From JAFASC01 sp034669505 (GTDB lineage: Bacteria > Pseudomonadota > Alphaproteobacteria > Rhizobiales > Beijerinckiaceae), in the NCBI GenBank assembly GCA_034669505.1, contig JAXDNJ010000077.1, forward strand, positions 1 to 63,601: a stretch of 63,601 nt of DNA. Reading direction: 5' to 3'. The translations under genes and the position numbers were made by a program. The notes under the pieces are model-generated. The model worked only from the letters and a program-made list of their open reading frames with translations, did no database searches and was not told the origin of the DNA. Below are positions 1 to 7,698 of this stretch, piece by piece (within the stretch, counting starts at the first letter, position 1; the number at the start of each line of letters is the position of its first letter).

Positions 1-914
1 ATCGTGGCGCGGTCGGCGAGCGGCAGATCCTCCAGGCCGGGGCCGAAGAACTCCACGAACTTGCCGACCACGCCCTTGCGGCGGAGCATCTGCGTGACCG
101 TCAGCACGAGGTCGGTGGCGGTGGTGCCTTCCGGCAGCTTGCCGATGAACTTGAAGCCGACCACTTCCGGGATCAGCATCGAGATCGGCTGGCCGAGCAT
201 CGCGGCTTCCGCTTCGATGCCGCCCACGCCCCAGCCCAAGACGGCCAGGCCATTGACCATGGTGGTGTGGCTATCGGTGCCGACCAGCGTATCGGGATAA
301 GCGATGGTTTCGCTGCCGTCCTTGCGAGTCCAGACCGTCTGCGCCAGATATTCCAGGTTCACCTGATGACAGATGCCGGTGCCGGGCGGCACGACGCGGA
401 AATTATCGAACGCGCTCTGTCCCCATTTCAAAAATCGATAGCGCTCACCATTGCGCTGATATTCGAATTCCACGTTCTTCTTGAAGGCTTTCGGCGTGCC
501 GAATTCGTCGACGATGACGGAATGGTCGATGACGAGGTCGACCGGCACGAGCGGATTGATTTTCTGCGCATCGCCGCCGAGCTTCGTCATCGCGTCGCGC
601 ATCGCGGCGAGGTCGACGACCGCGGGAACGCCGGTGAAATCTTGCATAAGCACGCGCGAGGGCCGGAAGGCGATCTCCTTGTCCGCCGTGCCGCGGTCTT
701 CGAGCCAGGCGGAGACTGCCACGATGTCATCCTGGGTGACGGAGCGGCCATCCTCGAAACGAAGCAGGTTCTCAAGTAGCACCTTCATCGAGAACGGCAG
801 GTTCGAAATGCCCTTCAGCCCATTCTTCTCGGCGGTCTTCAACGAGTAATAATGGTACGTCCGCGTACCGACCGTGAGCTTCTTGCGGCACTTGAAGCTG
901 TCGAGGGATGGCAT
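1..914 (-). CDS. acnA: Aconitate hydratase A, N-terminal part (runs off the window)
   Basis: Interconverts citrate and isocitrate in the TCA cycle in the cytoplasm, using a [4Fe-4S] cluster. The minus strand reads from an ATG at 912-914 and continues past base 1, giving about 304 of the roughly 900 residues usual for AcnA. Family landmarks visible are MPSLDSFKCRKKL at the N-terminus, DFTGVPAVVDLAAMRDAM, VPVDLVIDHSV, the segment FRVVPPGTGICHQVNLEYLA, and LVGTDSHTTMVNGLAVLGWG. The cluster cysteines lie outside the window. It is divergent from ccmA across 116 bases that must hold both promoters; acnA beside ccmABCDG is a familiar arrangement in Hyphomicrobiales. The identification is secure; only truncation by the window edge limits it. 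Confidence 0.97.
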   Translation of the reverse strand, partial: MPSLDSFKCRKKLTVGTRTYHYYSLKTAEKNGLKGISNLPFSMKVLLENLLRFEDGRSVTQDDIVAVSAWLEDRGTADKEIAFRPSRVLMQDFTGVPAVVDLAAMRDAMTKLGGDAQKINPLVPVDLVIDHSVIVDEFGTPKAFKKNVEFEYQRNGERYRFLKWGQSAFDNFRVVPPGTGICHQVNLEYLAQTVWTRKDGSETIAYPDTLVGTDSHTTMVNGLAVLGWGVGGIEAEAAMLGQPISMLIPEVVGFKFIGKLPEGTTATDLVLTVTQMLRRKGVVGKFVEFFGPGLEDLPLADRAT

Positions 915-1030
915 TTCAGATGTGTCCTGAAGGTGTGTGGGAGCGACCCCTCCGTTATAGGAAGTTTTCCCAACGGCGGCTACACGAAGGAAAGCCGCTC
1001 TGATGAGCAGAAGCTGCACGGGAATTCAGC

Positions 1031-1645
1031 ATGCGCCTTGAAGTGTCAGACGTCCGGGTAGAGCGCGGCGGCCGGCGCGTGCTCGACGGGCTGAGCTTCG
1101 TGCTGGCTCCTGGCAACGCGCTGATCGTCACTGGCCCGAATGGCGCCGGCAAATCGACGCTGTTGCGGGCGCTTGCGGGCCTGCTGCCCCTAGCCGCCGG
1201 CCGCATCGCGATCGTCGGGGCCGATCACGCGTTGCCTTGCCGCGAAGTCGCCCATTACGTTGGTCATGCCGACGCCAACAAGGCGAGTCTCACAGCAAAC
1301 GAGAATCTCGCTTTTTGGGCGGCCAGTCTGGCATCCCAGCAGGGAGGCCGCAGCGCCTTGCAGCCAGCGGAGGCGCTCGCATCCTCAGGGCTGCAACGCC
1401 TTGCCGATCTTCCGGTCTCAGTTTTGTCGGCCGGCCAAAGGCGGCGCGTCGCGCTCGCGCGGCTGCTCGTTGCCTCGCGGCCGATCTGGCTGCTCGACGA
1501 GCCGATGACGGCACTAGATGCGGCGTCGCAAACGCGGTTGGGCGATCAGATGCGCCGTCACCTCGACCAAGGCGGTATCATCGTCGCCGCGACGCACGGG
1601 ACGCTCGACCTGTCGGATGCGCGTCATCTCGAACTGCGGCATTAG
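1031..1645 (+). CDS. ccmA: Heme exporter ATP-binding protein CcmA
   Basis: ATPase of the CcmABCD complex, which releases holo-CcmE during cytochrome c maturation at the inner membrane. The 204-residue protein is of normal length. The Walker A motif GPNGAGKST is at residues 35-43, the ABC signature LSAGQ at about 132-136 and the Walker B segment PIWLLDEP at about 151-158. The start is an ATG; ccmB follows after three bases. First gene of a ccmABCDG operon. No ccmE, ccmF, ccmH or ccmI is in the window, so the system is split over the genome, as is common in this order. Confidence 0.95.
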   Translation: MRLEVSDVRVERGGRRVLDGLSFVLAPGNALIVTGPNGAGKSTLLRALAGLLPLAAGRIAIVGADHALPCREVAHYVGHADANKASLTANENLAFWAASLASQQGGRSALQPAEALASSGLQRLADLPVSVLSAGQRRRVALARLLVASRPIWLLDEPMTALDAASQTRLGDQMRRHLDQGGIIVAATHGTLDLSDARHLELRH

Positions 1646-1648
1646 CCG

Positions 1649-2320
1649 GTGGGCGGAGCTCTCGCCGCGCAGTTTCGGCGCGAACTTAAGATCGCGCGGC
1701 GGAGCGGCGGCGGCGCGTCGACGGGCGCGGTGTTTTTCCTGGTCCTGGCCGCGATCTTTCCCTTCGCTGTGGGGCCCGACCTCAACCTTCTCGCGCGCAT
1801 CGGCCCGGCAATCCTCTGGATCGCGGTTTTGCTTTCGACCTTGCTCGGCCTCGACCGGCTGTTCCAGGCCGACTACGAGGACGGTTCGCTCGACGTTATG
1901 CTGACCGGCGAGATGCCCCTGGAACTGATCGTGCTCGTCAAATGCGCGGCGCATTGGCTGACGACGGCATTGCCTCTCGTGTTTGTCGCGCCGCTCTTCG
2001 GCCTGGCTCTCGCGCAGGATGGAGCGGCGCTCGTGCGCGTCACGCTGTCGCTGCTCGTCGGTACCCCGGCGCTGACCCTTATCGGCGCGATCGGCGCGGC
2101 GGCGACGGTTTCGTTGCGCCGCGGCGGTCTCCTCATAGCGGTCCTGGTCCTGCCGCTGACCATTCCGGTGCTGATCTTCGGTGTCTCCGCGGCCGGGGCG
2201 GGACTCGCCGACCCAGTGCGCTTTGCCGCACCTTTCGCGATCCTCTGCGCGCTGAGCCTCGCCGCGCTCGCCGGCGCGCCATTTGCTGTGGCCGCGGCCC
2301 TGAGATACGGCGGTGAGTGA
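1649..2320 (+). CDS. ccmB: Heme exporter permease CcmB
   Basis: Membrane partner of CcmA in the CcmABCD complex. 223 residues, normal for CcmB, with about six hydrophobic segments and the family-typical N-terminus FRRELKIARRSGGG followed by the first membrane helix FFLVLAAIFPFAVGPD. GTG start three bases after the ccmA stop; no in-frame ATG is close. The internal stretch DRLFQADYEDGSLDVML matches the conserved CcmB region after the second helix. Translation is probably coupled to ccmA. Confidence 0.93.
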   Translation: MGGALAAQFRRELKIARRSGGGASTGAVFFLVLAAIFPFAVGPDLNLLARIGPAILWIAVLLSTLLGLDRLFQADYEDGSLDVMLTGEMPLELIVLVKCAAHWLTTALPLVFVAPLFGLALAQDGAALVRVTLSLLVGTPALTLIGAIGAAATVSLRRGGLLIAVLVLPLTIPVLIFGVSAAGAGLADPVRFAAPFAILCALSLAALAGAPFAVAAALRYGGE

Positions 2321-2361
2321 TGCCGATTGCTTTGGGTTGGATGCGCCTTTAGATCAAATGC

Positions 2362-3120
2362 GTGCCGAATATCGCCAATCCGACGATCTTCCTTTCGCTG
2401 GTGCGCCGCGTGCTCCCCTGGGTCACTGCGCTGACGGTCGCGCTGCTGCTCGTTGGCGTGTATCTTATCTTCTTCATCGCGCCGCCGGATTACCAGCAGG
2501 GCGAGAGCGTGAAGATCATGTATCTACACGTTCCGGCAGCGTGGCTCTCGCTGTTCATCTATATCGTGATGAGCGCGGCCGCGCTCGGCACGCTGGTTTG
2601 GCGCCATCCGCTCGCCGACGCCGCGCAGAAGGCTGCGGCCCCGCTCGGCGCCGCTTTCACCTTCGTCTGCCTTGCGACAGGTTCGCTTTGGGGCAAGCCG
2701 ATGTGGGGGACATGGTGGGTGTGGGATGCCCGCCTCACCTCGGTTCTCGTGCTCTTCCTGATTTATCTTGCGCTGATCGCCCTGTGGGAGGCGATCGAGG
2801 AACCCGGCCGCGCGGCACGCGCGGCGGCGATTATGACGCTCGTCGGCGCGGTCAACCTGCCGATCATCAAGTTCTCTGTCGATTGGTGGAACACGCTGCA
2901 TCAGCCAGCATCGGTGTTTCGGGTTGGCGGCCCGGCGATCGCGGCATCGATGCTTCTGCCGCTGCTCGTCATGGCGCTTGCGGCGACGCTTCTGTTCCTG
3001 ACGTTGCACATGATGGCGATCCGCAACGAGATCCTGCGCCGGCGCCTGCGGCGGCTGACCATCCTGGCGGCCGAACAGAGTGATGCGCCCGCCTATGCCG
3101 CAGCGGAGCCGGCGCGATGA
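2362..3120 (+). CDS. ccmC: Heme exporter protein CcmC
   Basis: Multi-pass membrane protein that presents heme to CcmE in the periplasm. 252 residues. The tryptophan-rich periplasmic WGTWWVWDAR motif lies at about residues 115-124, and the flanking histidine-containing segment YLHVPAAW at about 54-61, both signatures of CcmC-type heme handling proteins. The start is taken as GTG 2362, the first in-frame start after a stop, and it aligns with the family N-terminus (ANPTIFLSL just after). A 41-base gap separates it from ccmB. The stop overlaps the ccmD start as ATGA. Confidence 0.95.
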   Translation: MPNIANPTIFLSLVRRVLPWVTALTVALLLVGVYLIFFIAPPDYQQGESVKIMYLHVPAAWLSLFIYIVMSAAALGTLVWRHPLADAAQKAAAPLGAAFTFVCLATGSLWGKPMWGTWWVWDARLTSVLVLFLIYLALIALWEAIEEPGRAARAAAIMTLVGAVNLPIIKFSVDWWNTLHQPASVFRVGGPAIAASMLLPLLVMALAATLLFLTLHMMAIRNEILRRRLRRLTILAAEQSDAPAYAAAEPAR

Positions 3121-3272
3121 CGAATCCGCATTGGGGCTTTATCCTCGCGGCTTATCTCGTCACCACGCTGGTGATCGGCGGCATGGGTCTGAAGATTTTG
3201 TTCGATTACCGCGGGCTGAAACGGGAGCTCCAGCGAATGGTCGGGACGAGCCCCGACCGGGACGAGGCATGA
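3117..3272 (+). CDS. ccmD: Heme exporter protein CcmD (51 residues)
   Basis: Small membrane protein that stabilises the CcmABC-CcmE complex. It starts with the ATG of the ATGA overlap at the end of ccmC and ends in the ATGATG junction of ccmG. The product has a short N-terminus (MTNPHWGFILAAYLV), one transmembrane helix to about residue 29, then a basic, charged tail (DYRGLKRELQRM), the standard CcmD layout. It is easily missed because of its length. Position between ccmC and ccmG supports the call. Confidence 0.92.
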   Translation: MTNPHWGFILAAYLVTTLVIGGMGLKILFDYRGLKRELQRMVGTSPDRDEA

Positions 3273-3856
3273 TGAGTGCCGTAGCGGGAGAGGCGCCGCG
3301 CCGCGGCTCACGATGGCTCGTGTTCCTGCCGATCATCGCTTTTGCCGCGCTCGCGGCTTTGTTCCTCATCCGGCTCTATGCCGGTGACGCCTCGCGATTG
3401 CCCTCGGCGCTGATCGGCCGGCCGATCCCGCATTTCGATCTGCCGCCGCTGACCGGAACCGACACGCCGAGCCTATCCGATGCCGATCTGCGGCAGGGAC
3501 GGGTGACGCTCGTCAACGTTTTCGCCTCCTGGTGCGTACCCTGCCATGCCGAGCATGCCTTGCTGATGGAACTTTCTCGCGATCCGCAGCTGAAGGATCG
3601 CGTCGCCCTTGTCGGGCTTGCCTATAAAGACGCGCCCGAAAATACGCGGCGATTTCTCGGTCAACGCGGCAATCCCTATGCGCGTATAGGCGTCGATGCG
3701 TCGGGACGCACCGCGATGGATTTCGGCGTCTATGGTGTGCCCGAGACTTATGTGATCAAGCCAGAGGGCACAATTGCCTACCGCTTTGTGGGACCGCTTT
3801 CGGAGGAATCGCTGCGCCAGGTCCTGCTGCCGCAAATCCTCGCTGCCGCGCGCTGA
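3269..3856 (+). CDS. ccmG: Thiol:disulfide interchange protein CcmG (DsbE family)
   Basis: Membrane-anchored periplasmic thioredoxin that reduces apocytochrome c or CcmH before heme ligation. 195 residues from the ATG at 3269 (a second ATG at 3272 is equally possible). An N-terminal signal anchor (about residues 16-37) precedes a thioredoxin fold with the redox motif WCVPC at about residues 88-92, and the cis-proline region YGVPETYVIK. The start overlaps the ccmD stop, consistent with translational coupling. Last gene of the ccm operon. Confidence 0.95.
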   Translation: MMSAVAGEAPRRGSRWLVFLPIIAFAALAALFLIRLYAGDASRLPSALIGRPIPHFDLPPLTGTDTPSLSDADLRQGRVTLVNVFASWCVPCHAEHALLMELSRDPQLKDRVALVGLAYKDAPENTRRFLGQRGNPYARIGVDASGRTAMDFGVYGVPETYVIKPEGTIAYRFVGPLSEESLRQVLLPQILAAAR

Positions 3857-3921
3857 GCGCTCCGCCGGCGGGCAAGCGGCTTGTCATTACGAGACCCGCT
3901 CGATAAGACGAAGCCGCTTCG

Positions 3922-3940
3922 GCGCGGGGGCCCGCGCTTT
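3922..3940 (+). terminator. Possible rho-independent terminator after ccmG
   Basis: A GC-only stem GCGCGG (3922-3927) pairs with CCGCGC (3932-3937) across a four-base loop and is followed by TTT. It lies 65 bases after the ccmG stop and just before tRNA-Thr. The T run is short, so termination strength is uncertain. Confidence 0.4.
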
Positions 3941-3945
3941 GAAAT

Positions 3946-4021
3946 GCCGCAATAGCTCAGCTGGTAGAGCACCTCATTCGTAATGAGGGGGTCGGGGGTT
4001 CGAATCCCTCTTGCGGCACCA
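3946..4021 (+). tRNA. tRNA-Thr (anticodon CGT)
   Basis: 76-base cloverleaf: acceptor GCCGCAA pairs with TTGCGGC, discriminator A, CCA encoded at 4019-4021. D arm AGCTCAGCTGGTAGAGC, anticodon stem CCTCA/TGAGG with loop TTCGTAA (anticodon CGT at 3979-3981), T arm GGGGGTTCGAATCCCTC. It reads ACG codons, a frequent threonine codon in this GC-rich DNA. Confidence 0.97.
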
Positions 4022-4125
4022 AGATTCCTTGAGGGGATTTCGTCGATCGGCCTGCTCTCCACATCGTTGACGCATCGGAGCGGCTGAATAAACTAGCCGG
4101 ATAATTGCCGACTTCGGATGCCACC

Positions 4126-5292
4126 ATGCCCGATATCGAGCTGCCGACAGCCGAGCGCCGCATGGTGCCTTACCATACGCATGCGCCGTGTGATTGGCCG
4201 AAGGCAAACGGAGCGTCGAGGATCCGTGTCTTCTTCTCGGCCGCGCATGTTGTCGCCGATCCCTTGGCGGATGCCGACCCATGGCTCTCCGCCCCACTCG
4301 ATTGGGATGCGACGATTATCTACCGGAATTACCTCTGGTCTCTCGGCCTTGGCGTCGCTGAAGCGATGGATACGGCCCAGCGCGGCATGGGCCTTGATTG
4401 GCCGACGGCTCTCGAGCTGATCCGCCGCTCGGTCGAAGCTGCGCGCGACGTTCCCGGAGCGCTCGTCTTTTCCGGAGCCGGTACCGACCATCTTACGCCC
4501 TCGCGCGGCCTAACGCTTGACGACGTGATCCGCAGCTATGAGGAGCAGGTCGATGCAATCGAATCTGTCGGCGGTCGCATCATTTTGATGGCAAGCCGCG
4601 CGCTCGTTGCCGCTGCCAAATCACCTGACGATTACGCGCTCGTGTACGGCCGGATTCTTCGAGCCGTGAAAGAGCCGGTGATTATCCATTGGCTTGGCGA
4701 GATGTTCGATCCGGCGCTCGCCGGCTATTGGGGCGCGCCCGATCCCGACGCGGCGATGGACATCTGCCTCGGCATTCTTGCAGATCACGCGGACAAGGTG
4801 GACGGCATCAAGATTTCGCTCCTCGACAAGGACAAGGAAATCCTGATGCGCCGGCGTCTGCCTGCCGGCATCCGCATGTATACTGGCGACGACTTCAACT
4901 ATCCCGAACTGATCGCCGGTGACGAGCAAGGTCACTCCGATGCGCTTCTCGGGATTTTCGGCGCGATCGCGCCGGCCGCTTCTGCCGCGCTCGCGGCTCT
5001 CGAACGAGGCAGCATCAACGAATACCACGACATCCTGGCGCCAACCGTGCCGCTGTCGCGTCATATCTTCAAGGCGCCGACGCGGTTTTACAAAACCGGG
5101 ATCGTGTTCCTTGCATATCTCAATGGCCACCAACGGCATTTCAGGATGGTTGGCGGGCAGGAGAGTGCGCGATCGCTCCTGCATCTTGCGGGGATTTTCC
5201 GGCTCGCGGACCAGGCCGGAATCCTGCTCGATCCCGATCTCGCGGTATCGCGCATGCGCAGCGTTATGGACGTTGCCGGCCTCACTCTCTGA
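4126..5292 (+). CDS. DUF993 / dihydrodipicolinate-synthase-fold protein
   Basis: 388 residues resembling the DUF993 family, a branch of the DHDPS / N-acetylneuraminate lyase TIM-barrel superfamily whose members make or break C-C bonds through a lysine Schiff base. The sequence keeps GIK at residues 227-229, placing Lys229 where the superfamily has its catalytic lysine, but the usual tyrosine motif is replaced by IIHWLGEMFDP. I chose ATG 4126; a TTG at 4105 is an in-frame alternative. The next gene, a CoA-transferase, begins 22 bases after the stop, so the two are probably co-transcribed. Substrate not known; the neighbourhood points to sugar-acid or cyclic-acid catabolism. An aldolase or hydratase of a keto acid is the most natural guess. 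Confidence 0.8.
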   Translation: MPDIELPTAERRMVPYHTHAPCDWPKANGASRIRVFFSAAHVVADPLADADPWLSAPLDWDATIIYRNYLWSLGLGVAEAMDTAQRGMGLDWPTALELIRRSVEAARDVPGALVFSGAGTDHLTPSRGLTLDDVIRSYEEQVDAIESVGGRIILMASRALVAAAKSPDDYALVYGRILRAVKEPVIIHWLGEMFDPALAGYWGAPDPDAAMDICLGILADHADKVDGIKISLLDKDKEILMRRRLPAGIRMYTGDDFNYPELIAGDEQGHSDALLGIFGAIAPAASAALAALERGSINEYHDILAPTVPLSRHIFKAPTRFYKTGIVFLAYLNGHQRHFRMVGGQESARSLLHLAGIFRLADQAGILLDPDLAVSRMRSVMDVAGLTL

Positions 5293-5314
5293 CAATAAAC
5301 AGGAGAACTACCCT

Positions 5315-6916
5315 TTGCCACGCGTCGTCACGAGCGATGAAGCTGCGTCAGTCGTTGAGACCGGCGATACATTGCTGATCGGTGGCTCGGGAAGCGGGCA
5401 CGCCGTTCCGGACACGCTGATCGCCGCGATCGGCAAGCGCTTCAGGGCTGAAGGTGAGCCACGGCAGCTCACGACCGTGCACCCCGTCGGCCTTGGCGAT
5501 CGCGGCGAGCGCGGCATCGCGCATCTCGCACATCCCGATCTCCTGAAGCGCGTCGTCTGCGGCACGCTTGTCGATTCGCCGCCCGTCGAGCGGCTTGCCG
5601 CCGCTAACTTGATCGAAGCCTATACGTTGCCGCAAGGCGCGCTGTCGCAGCTGACGCGCGAGATGGCCGCGGGCCGTCCGGGATTGGTCACGCATGTCGG
5701 CCTGCACAGTTTTGTCGATCCGCGTCATGGCGGCGGCAAGCAAAGCGCGCGCGCAACGGAGGATCTCGTCGAGGTAGTGACCCTCGCCGGGCGCGAATGC
5801 CTCTTCTACAAGCCGTGCAAAATTGACGTTGCGCTGCTGCGCGGGACGACGGCGGACGAAGACGGCAATGTGACGATGGAGCAGGAAGCCATTTTTGGCG
5901 AGATGCTGTCGATGGCGCAGGCGACCCGACGCGCCGGTGGCATTGTCATCGTGCAGGTGAAGCGCCTCGCCAATCGCGGCACGCTTCCGGCAAAACAAGT
6001 GAAAGTTCCCGGCATGCTCGTCGACCTGATCGTCGTTGACTCAGCGCAGACGCAGACCTTCTTCTCCGACTATAATCCCGCTTATGCAGGCGAACTGAAA
6101 ATACCGCTGTCGCAGATCACGCCGCTGCCGTTCGGTCCACGCAAAATCGTCGCGCGGCGCGCCGCGCTCGAGTTGTTTCCTGGTGCGATCTGCAATCTCG
6201 GCTCCGGCATCTCCACCGGCATTGCGTCAATTGCGGCTGAAGAAGGCGCGCTCGATGCCGTCGTACTCACCAACGAGCAGGGTCTGATCGGCGGCGCACC
6301 GGCAACCGGCAATGAAGTCGGCGCGAGCCGGAATTATCAGGCGATCGTCGATCAGCCCTATCAATTCGATTTTTACGATGGCGGTGGACTCGAATTGGCG
6401 TTCCTCTCCTTCGCGGAAGTCGACCCGGCGTGCAATGTGAATGTCAGCCGCTTCGGCGACCGCATCATCGGCCCGGGCGGCTTCATCAACATCAGCCAGA
6501 ACGCGCAGAAGATGATCTTCAGCGGCACGTTCACAAGCAGCGGCCTCGACATTTCATGGGCCGACGGACGCGCGAACATCGTTCGAGAGGGCCGCGAAAA
6601 GAAGTTTGTCCGCAAAGTGCAGCAGCTCTCCTATAGCGGGCCGTTCGCCAACGAGCGCGGGCAGACGACGCTCTACATAACCGAACGTGCCGTGTTCCGG
6701 CGCAACGAAGCGGGCCGGCTGGAAGTCATCGAGATCGGAGCCGGGATCGACCTTGAGCGCGACGTGTTGGCGCAGATGGAGTTTCAGCCGGATATTTCGC
6801 CGAATCTGGCGACGATGGACGAGCGTATCTTCCGGCCTGGACCGATGGGGTTGGCCGAGATCATAGAAGGCAATCGCCGCGCGGTTCGCTCGCCGCGCCT
6901 CGCGCGCTTCGCATGA
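5315..6916 (+). CDS. Acyl-CoA:acetate/propionate CoA-transferase (YdiF/Pct type)
   Basis: Moves CoA between acyl-CoA and free carboxylates through a glutamyl-CoA thioester. 533 residues carry both halves of the family I fold on one chain, as in propionate CoA-transferase. The N-terminal glycine motif is GGSGSGHAVPDTL, and the catalytic glutamate is most likely Glu321 in TNEQGLIGGAP. Start is TTG 5315: AGGAG at 5301-5305 sits nine bases upstream, the preceding gene ends at 5292, and the family N-terminus begins here. Reading further upstream in frame only shadows DUF993. The stop overlaps the TetR start as ATGA. Confidence 0.9.
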   Translation: MPRVVTSDEAASVVETGDTLLIGGSGSGHAVPDTLIAAIGKRFRAEGEPRQLTTVHPVGLGDRGERGIAHLAHPDLLKRVVCGTLVDSPPVERLAAANLIEAYTLPQGALSQLTREMAAGRPGLVTHVGLHSFVDPRHGGGKQSARATEDLVEVVTLAGRECLFYKPCKIDVALLRGTTADEDGNVTMEQEAIFGEMLSMAQATRRAGGIVIVQVKRLANRGTLPAKQVKVPGMLVDLIVVDSAQTQTFFSDYNPAYAGELKIPLSQITPLPFGPRKIVARRAALELFPGAICNLGSGISTGIASIAAEEGALDAVVLTNEQGLIGGAPATGNEVGASRNYQAIVDQPYQFDFYDGGGLELAFLSFAEVDPACNVNVSRFGDRIIGPGGFINISQNAQKMIFSGTFTSSGLDISWADGRANIVREGREKKFVRKVQQLSYSGPFANERGQTTLYITERAVFRRNEAGRLEVIEIGAGIDLERDVLAQMEFQPDISPNLATMDERIFRPGPMGLAEIIEGNRRAVRSPRLARFA

Positions 6917-7629
6917 GAGGGCGTAGAGCCATGGCAGCGGAAGGATCTGCATTGCAGCAGAAGCGCAGCGTGAGCCTTCCAGCTGCACAAGGCCCTGCCG
7001 TACAACCGCCTTTACGCGATGCGGAGCGAACGCGGCGCACGATCTTGAAAGCCGCGACCGCGGAATTCGCTGAGAGCGGTCTTGCCGGCGCGCGGGTGGA
7101 CAAGATTGCCGAGGTCTCGGGCGTCAACAAGCGGATGCTTTATTACTATTTCAACAACAAAGACGACCTTTACCTCGCGGTGCTCGAAGAAGCCTACATC
7201 GCGATGCGAATGAGTGAGCGAAACCTCAAGCTCGATGACCCCGAATCTTTAGCGGCAATTCGCAAGCTGGTTGAGTTTAAGTTCGATTACTTCGTCGAGA
7301 ACCCCGCGATGATCTGGCTGCTCAACGGCGAGAACATGCTCCGCGCCCAGCACCTGAAACGCTCGACGCGTTTGAAAGACATGCACATCTCTCTCGTGCG
7401 GACGATCGGCACGATTTTGGATGCGGGCGCAGCCGCGGGGACCATTCGGCCGAATGTCGATCCGCTGCAGCTCTATATGTCTATTTCGGCTGTGAGCTAT
7501 TTCTTCTTTTCCAATGGTCCGACACTGTCGACGGTCTTTGGCAAGGATCTCCGCTCCTCCGCGGCGCGAGCGGCGCGACGGGCGCATGTCGTCGAGGTGA
7601 TCCTCGGGTATCTGCGGCCGCCGCCGTGA
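6913..7629 (+). CDS. TetR/AcrR-family transcriptional regulator
   Basis: 238 residues; N-terminal helix-turn-helix at about residues 38-85 with RRTILKAATAEFAESGLAGA, VDKIAEVSGVNKRMLYYYF and NNKDDLYLAVLEEAY, then a helical ligand and dimer domain. The first 35 residues are a disordered extension; an ATG at 6931 is an alternative start. Its ATG overlaps the CoA-transferase stop, so it is in that operon. The likely target is the divided palindrome at 7662-7675 just downstream, before the Old Yellow Enzyme gene. It probably senses a pathway intermediate. Confidence 0.9.
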   Translation: MRGRRAMAAEGSALQQKRSVSLPAAQGPAVQPPLRDAERTRRTILKAATAEFAESGLAGARVDKIAEVSGVNKRMLYYYFNNKDDLYLAVLEEAYIAMRMSERNLKLDDPESLAAIRKLVEFKFDYFVENPAMIWLLNGENMLRAQHLKRSTRLKDMHISLVRTIGTILDAGAAAGTIRPNVDPLQLYMSISAVSYFFFSNGPTLSTVFGKDLRSSAARAARRAHVVEVILGYLRPPP

Positions 7630-7638
7630 CGGCTACGG

Positions 7639-7675
7639 TTGACGCGTTAAAAGCGGCATCGTAACTGGCTAGTTA
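7639..7675 (+). promoter_or_regulatory. Promoter with overlapping palindrome, candidate TetR operator
   Basis: A -35-like TTGACG (7639-7644) is followed after 17 bases by TAACTG (7662-7667). The second element is the left arm of an inverted repeat TAACT-GGCT-AGTTA (7662-7675). A repressor bound there would block RNA polymerase at the gene starting at 7699. The TetR gene ends 33 bases upstream of the palindrome. Inference from position and symmetry only. Confidence 0.5.
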
Positions 7676-7698
7676 ACAACAAGCGGTAAGGGACGGGA

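Noticed and set aside
4919..5314. N-terminal extension of the CoA-transferase into the DUF993 gene
   Set aside because: The extension is a frame-shifted reading of DUF993; the ribosome site and family N-terminus place the start at TTG 5315.
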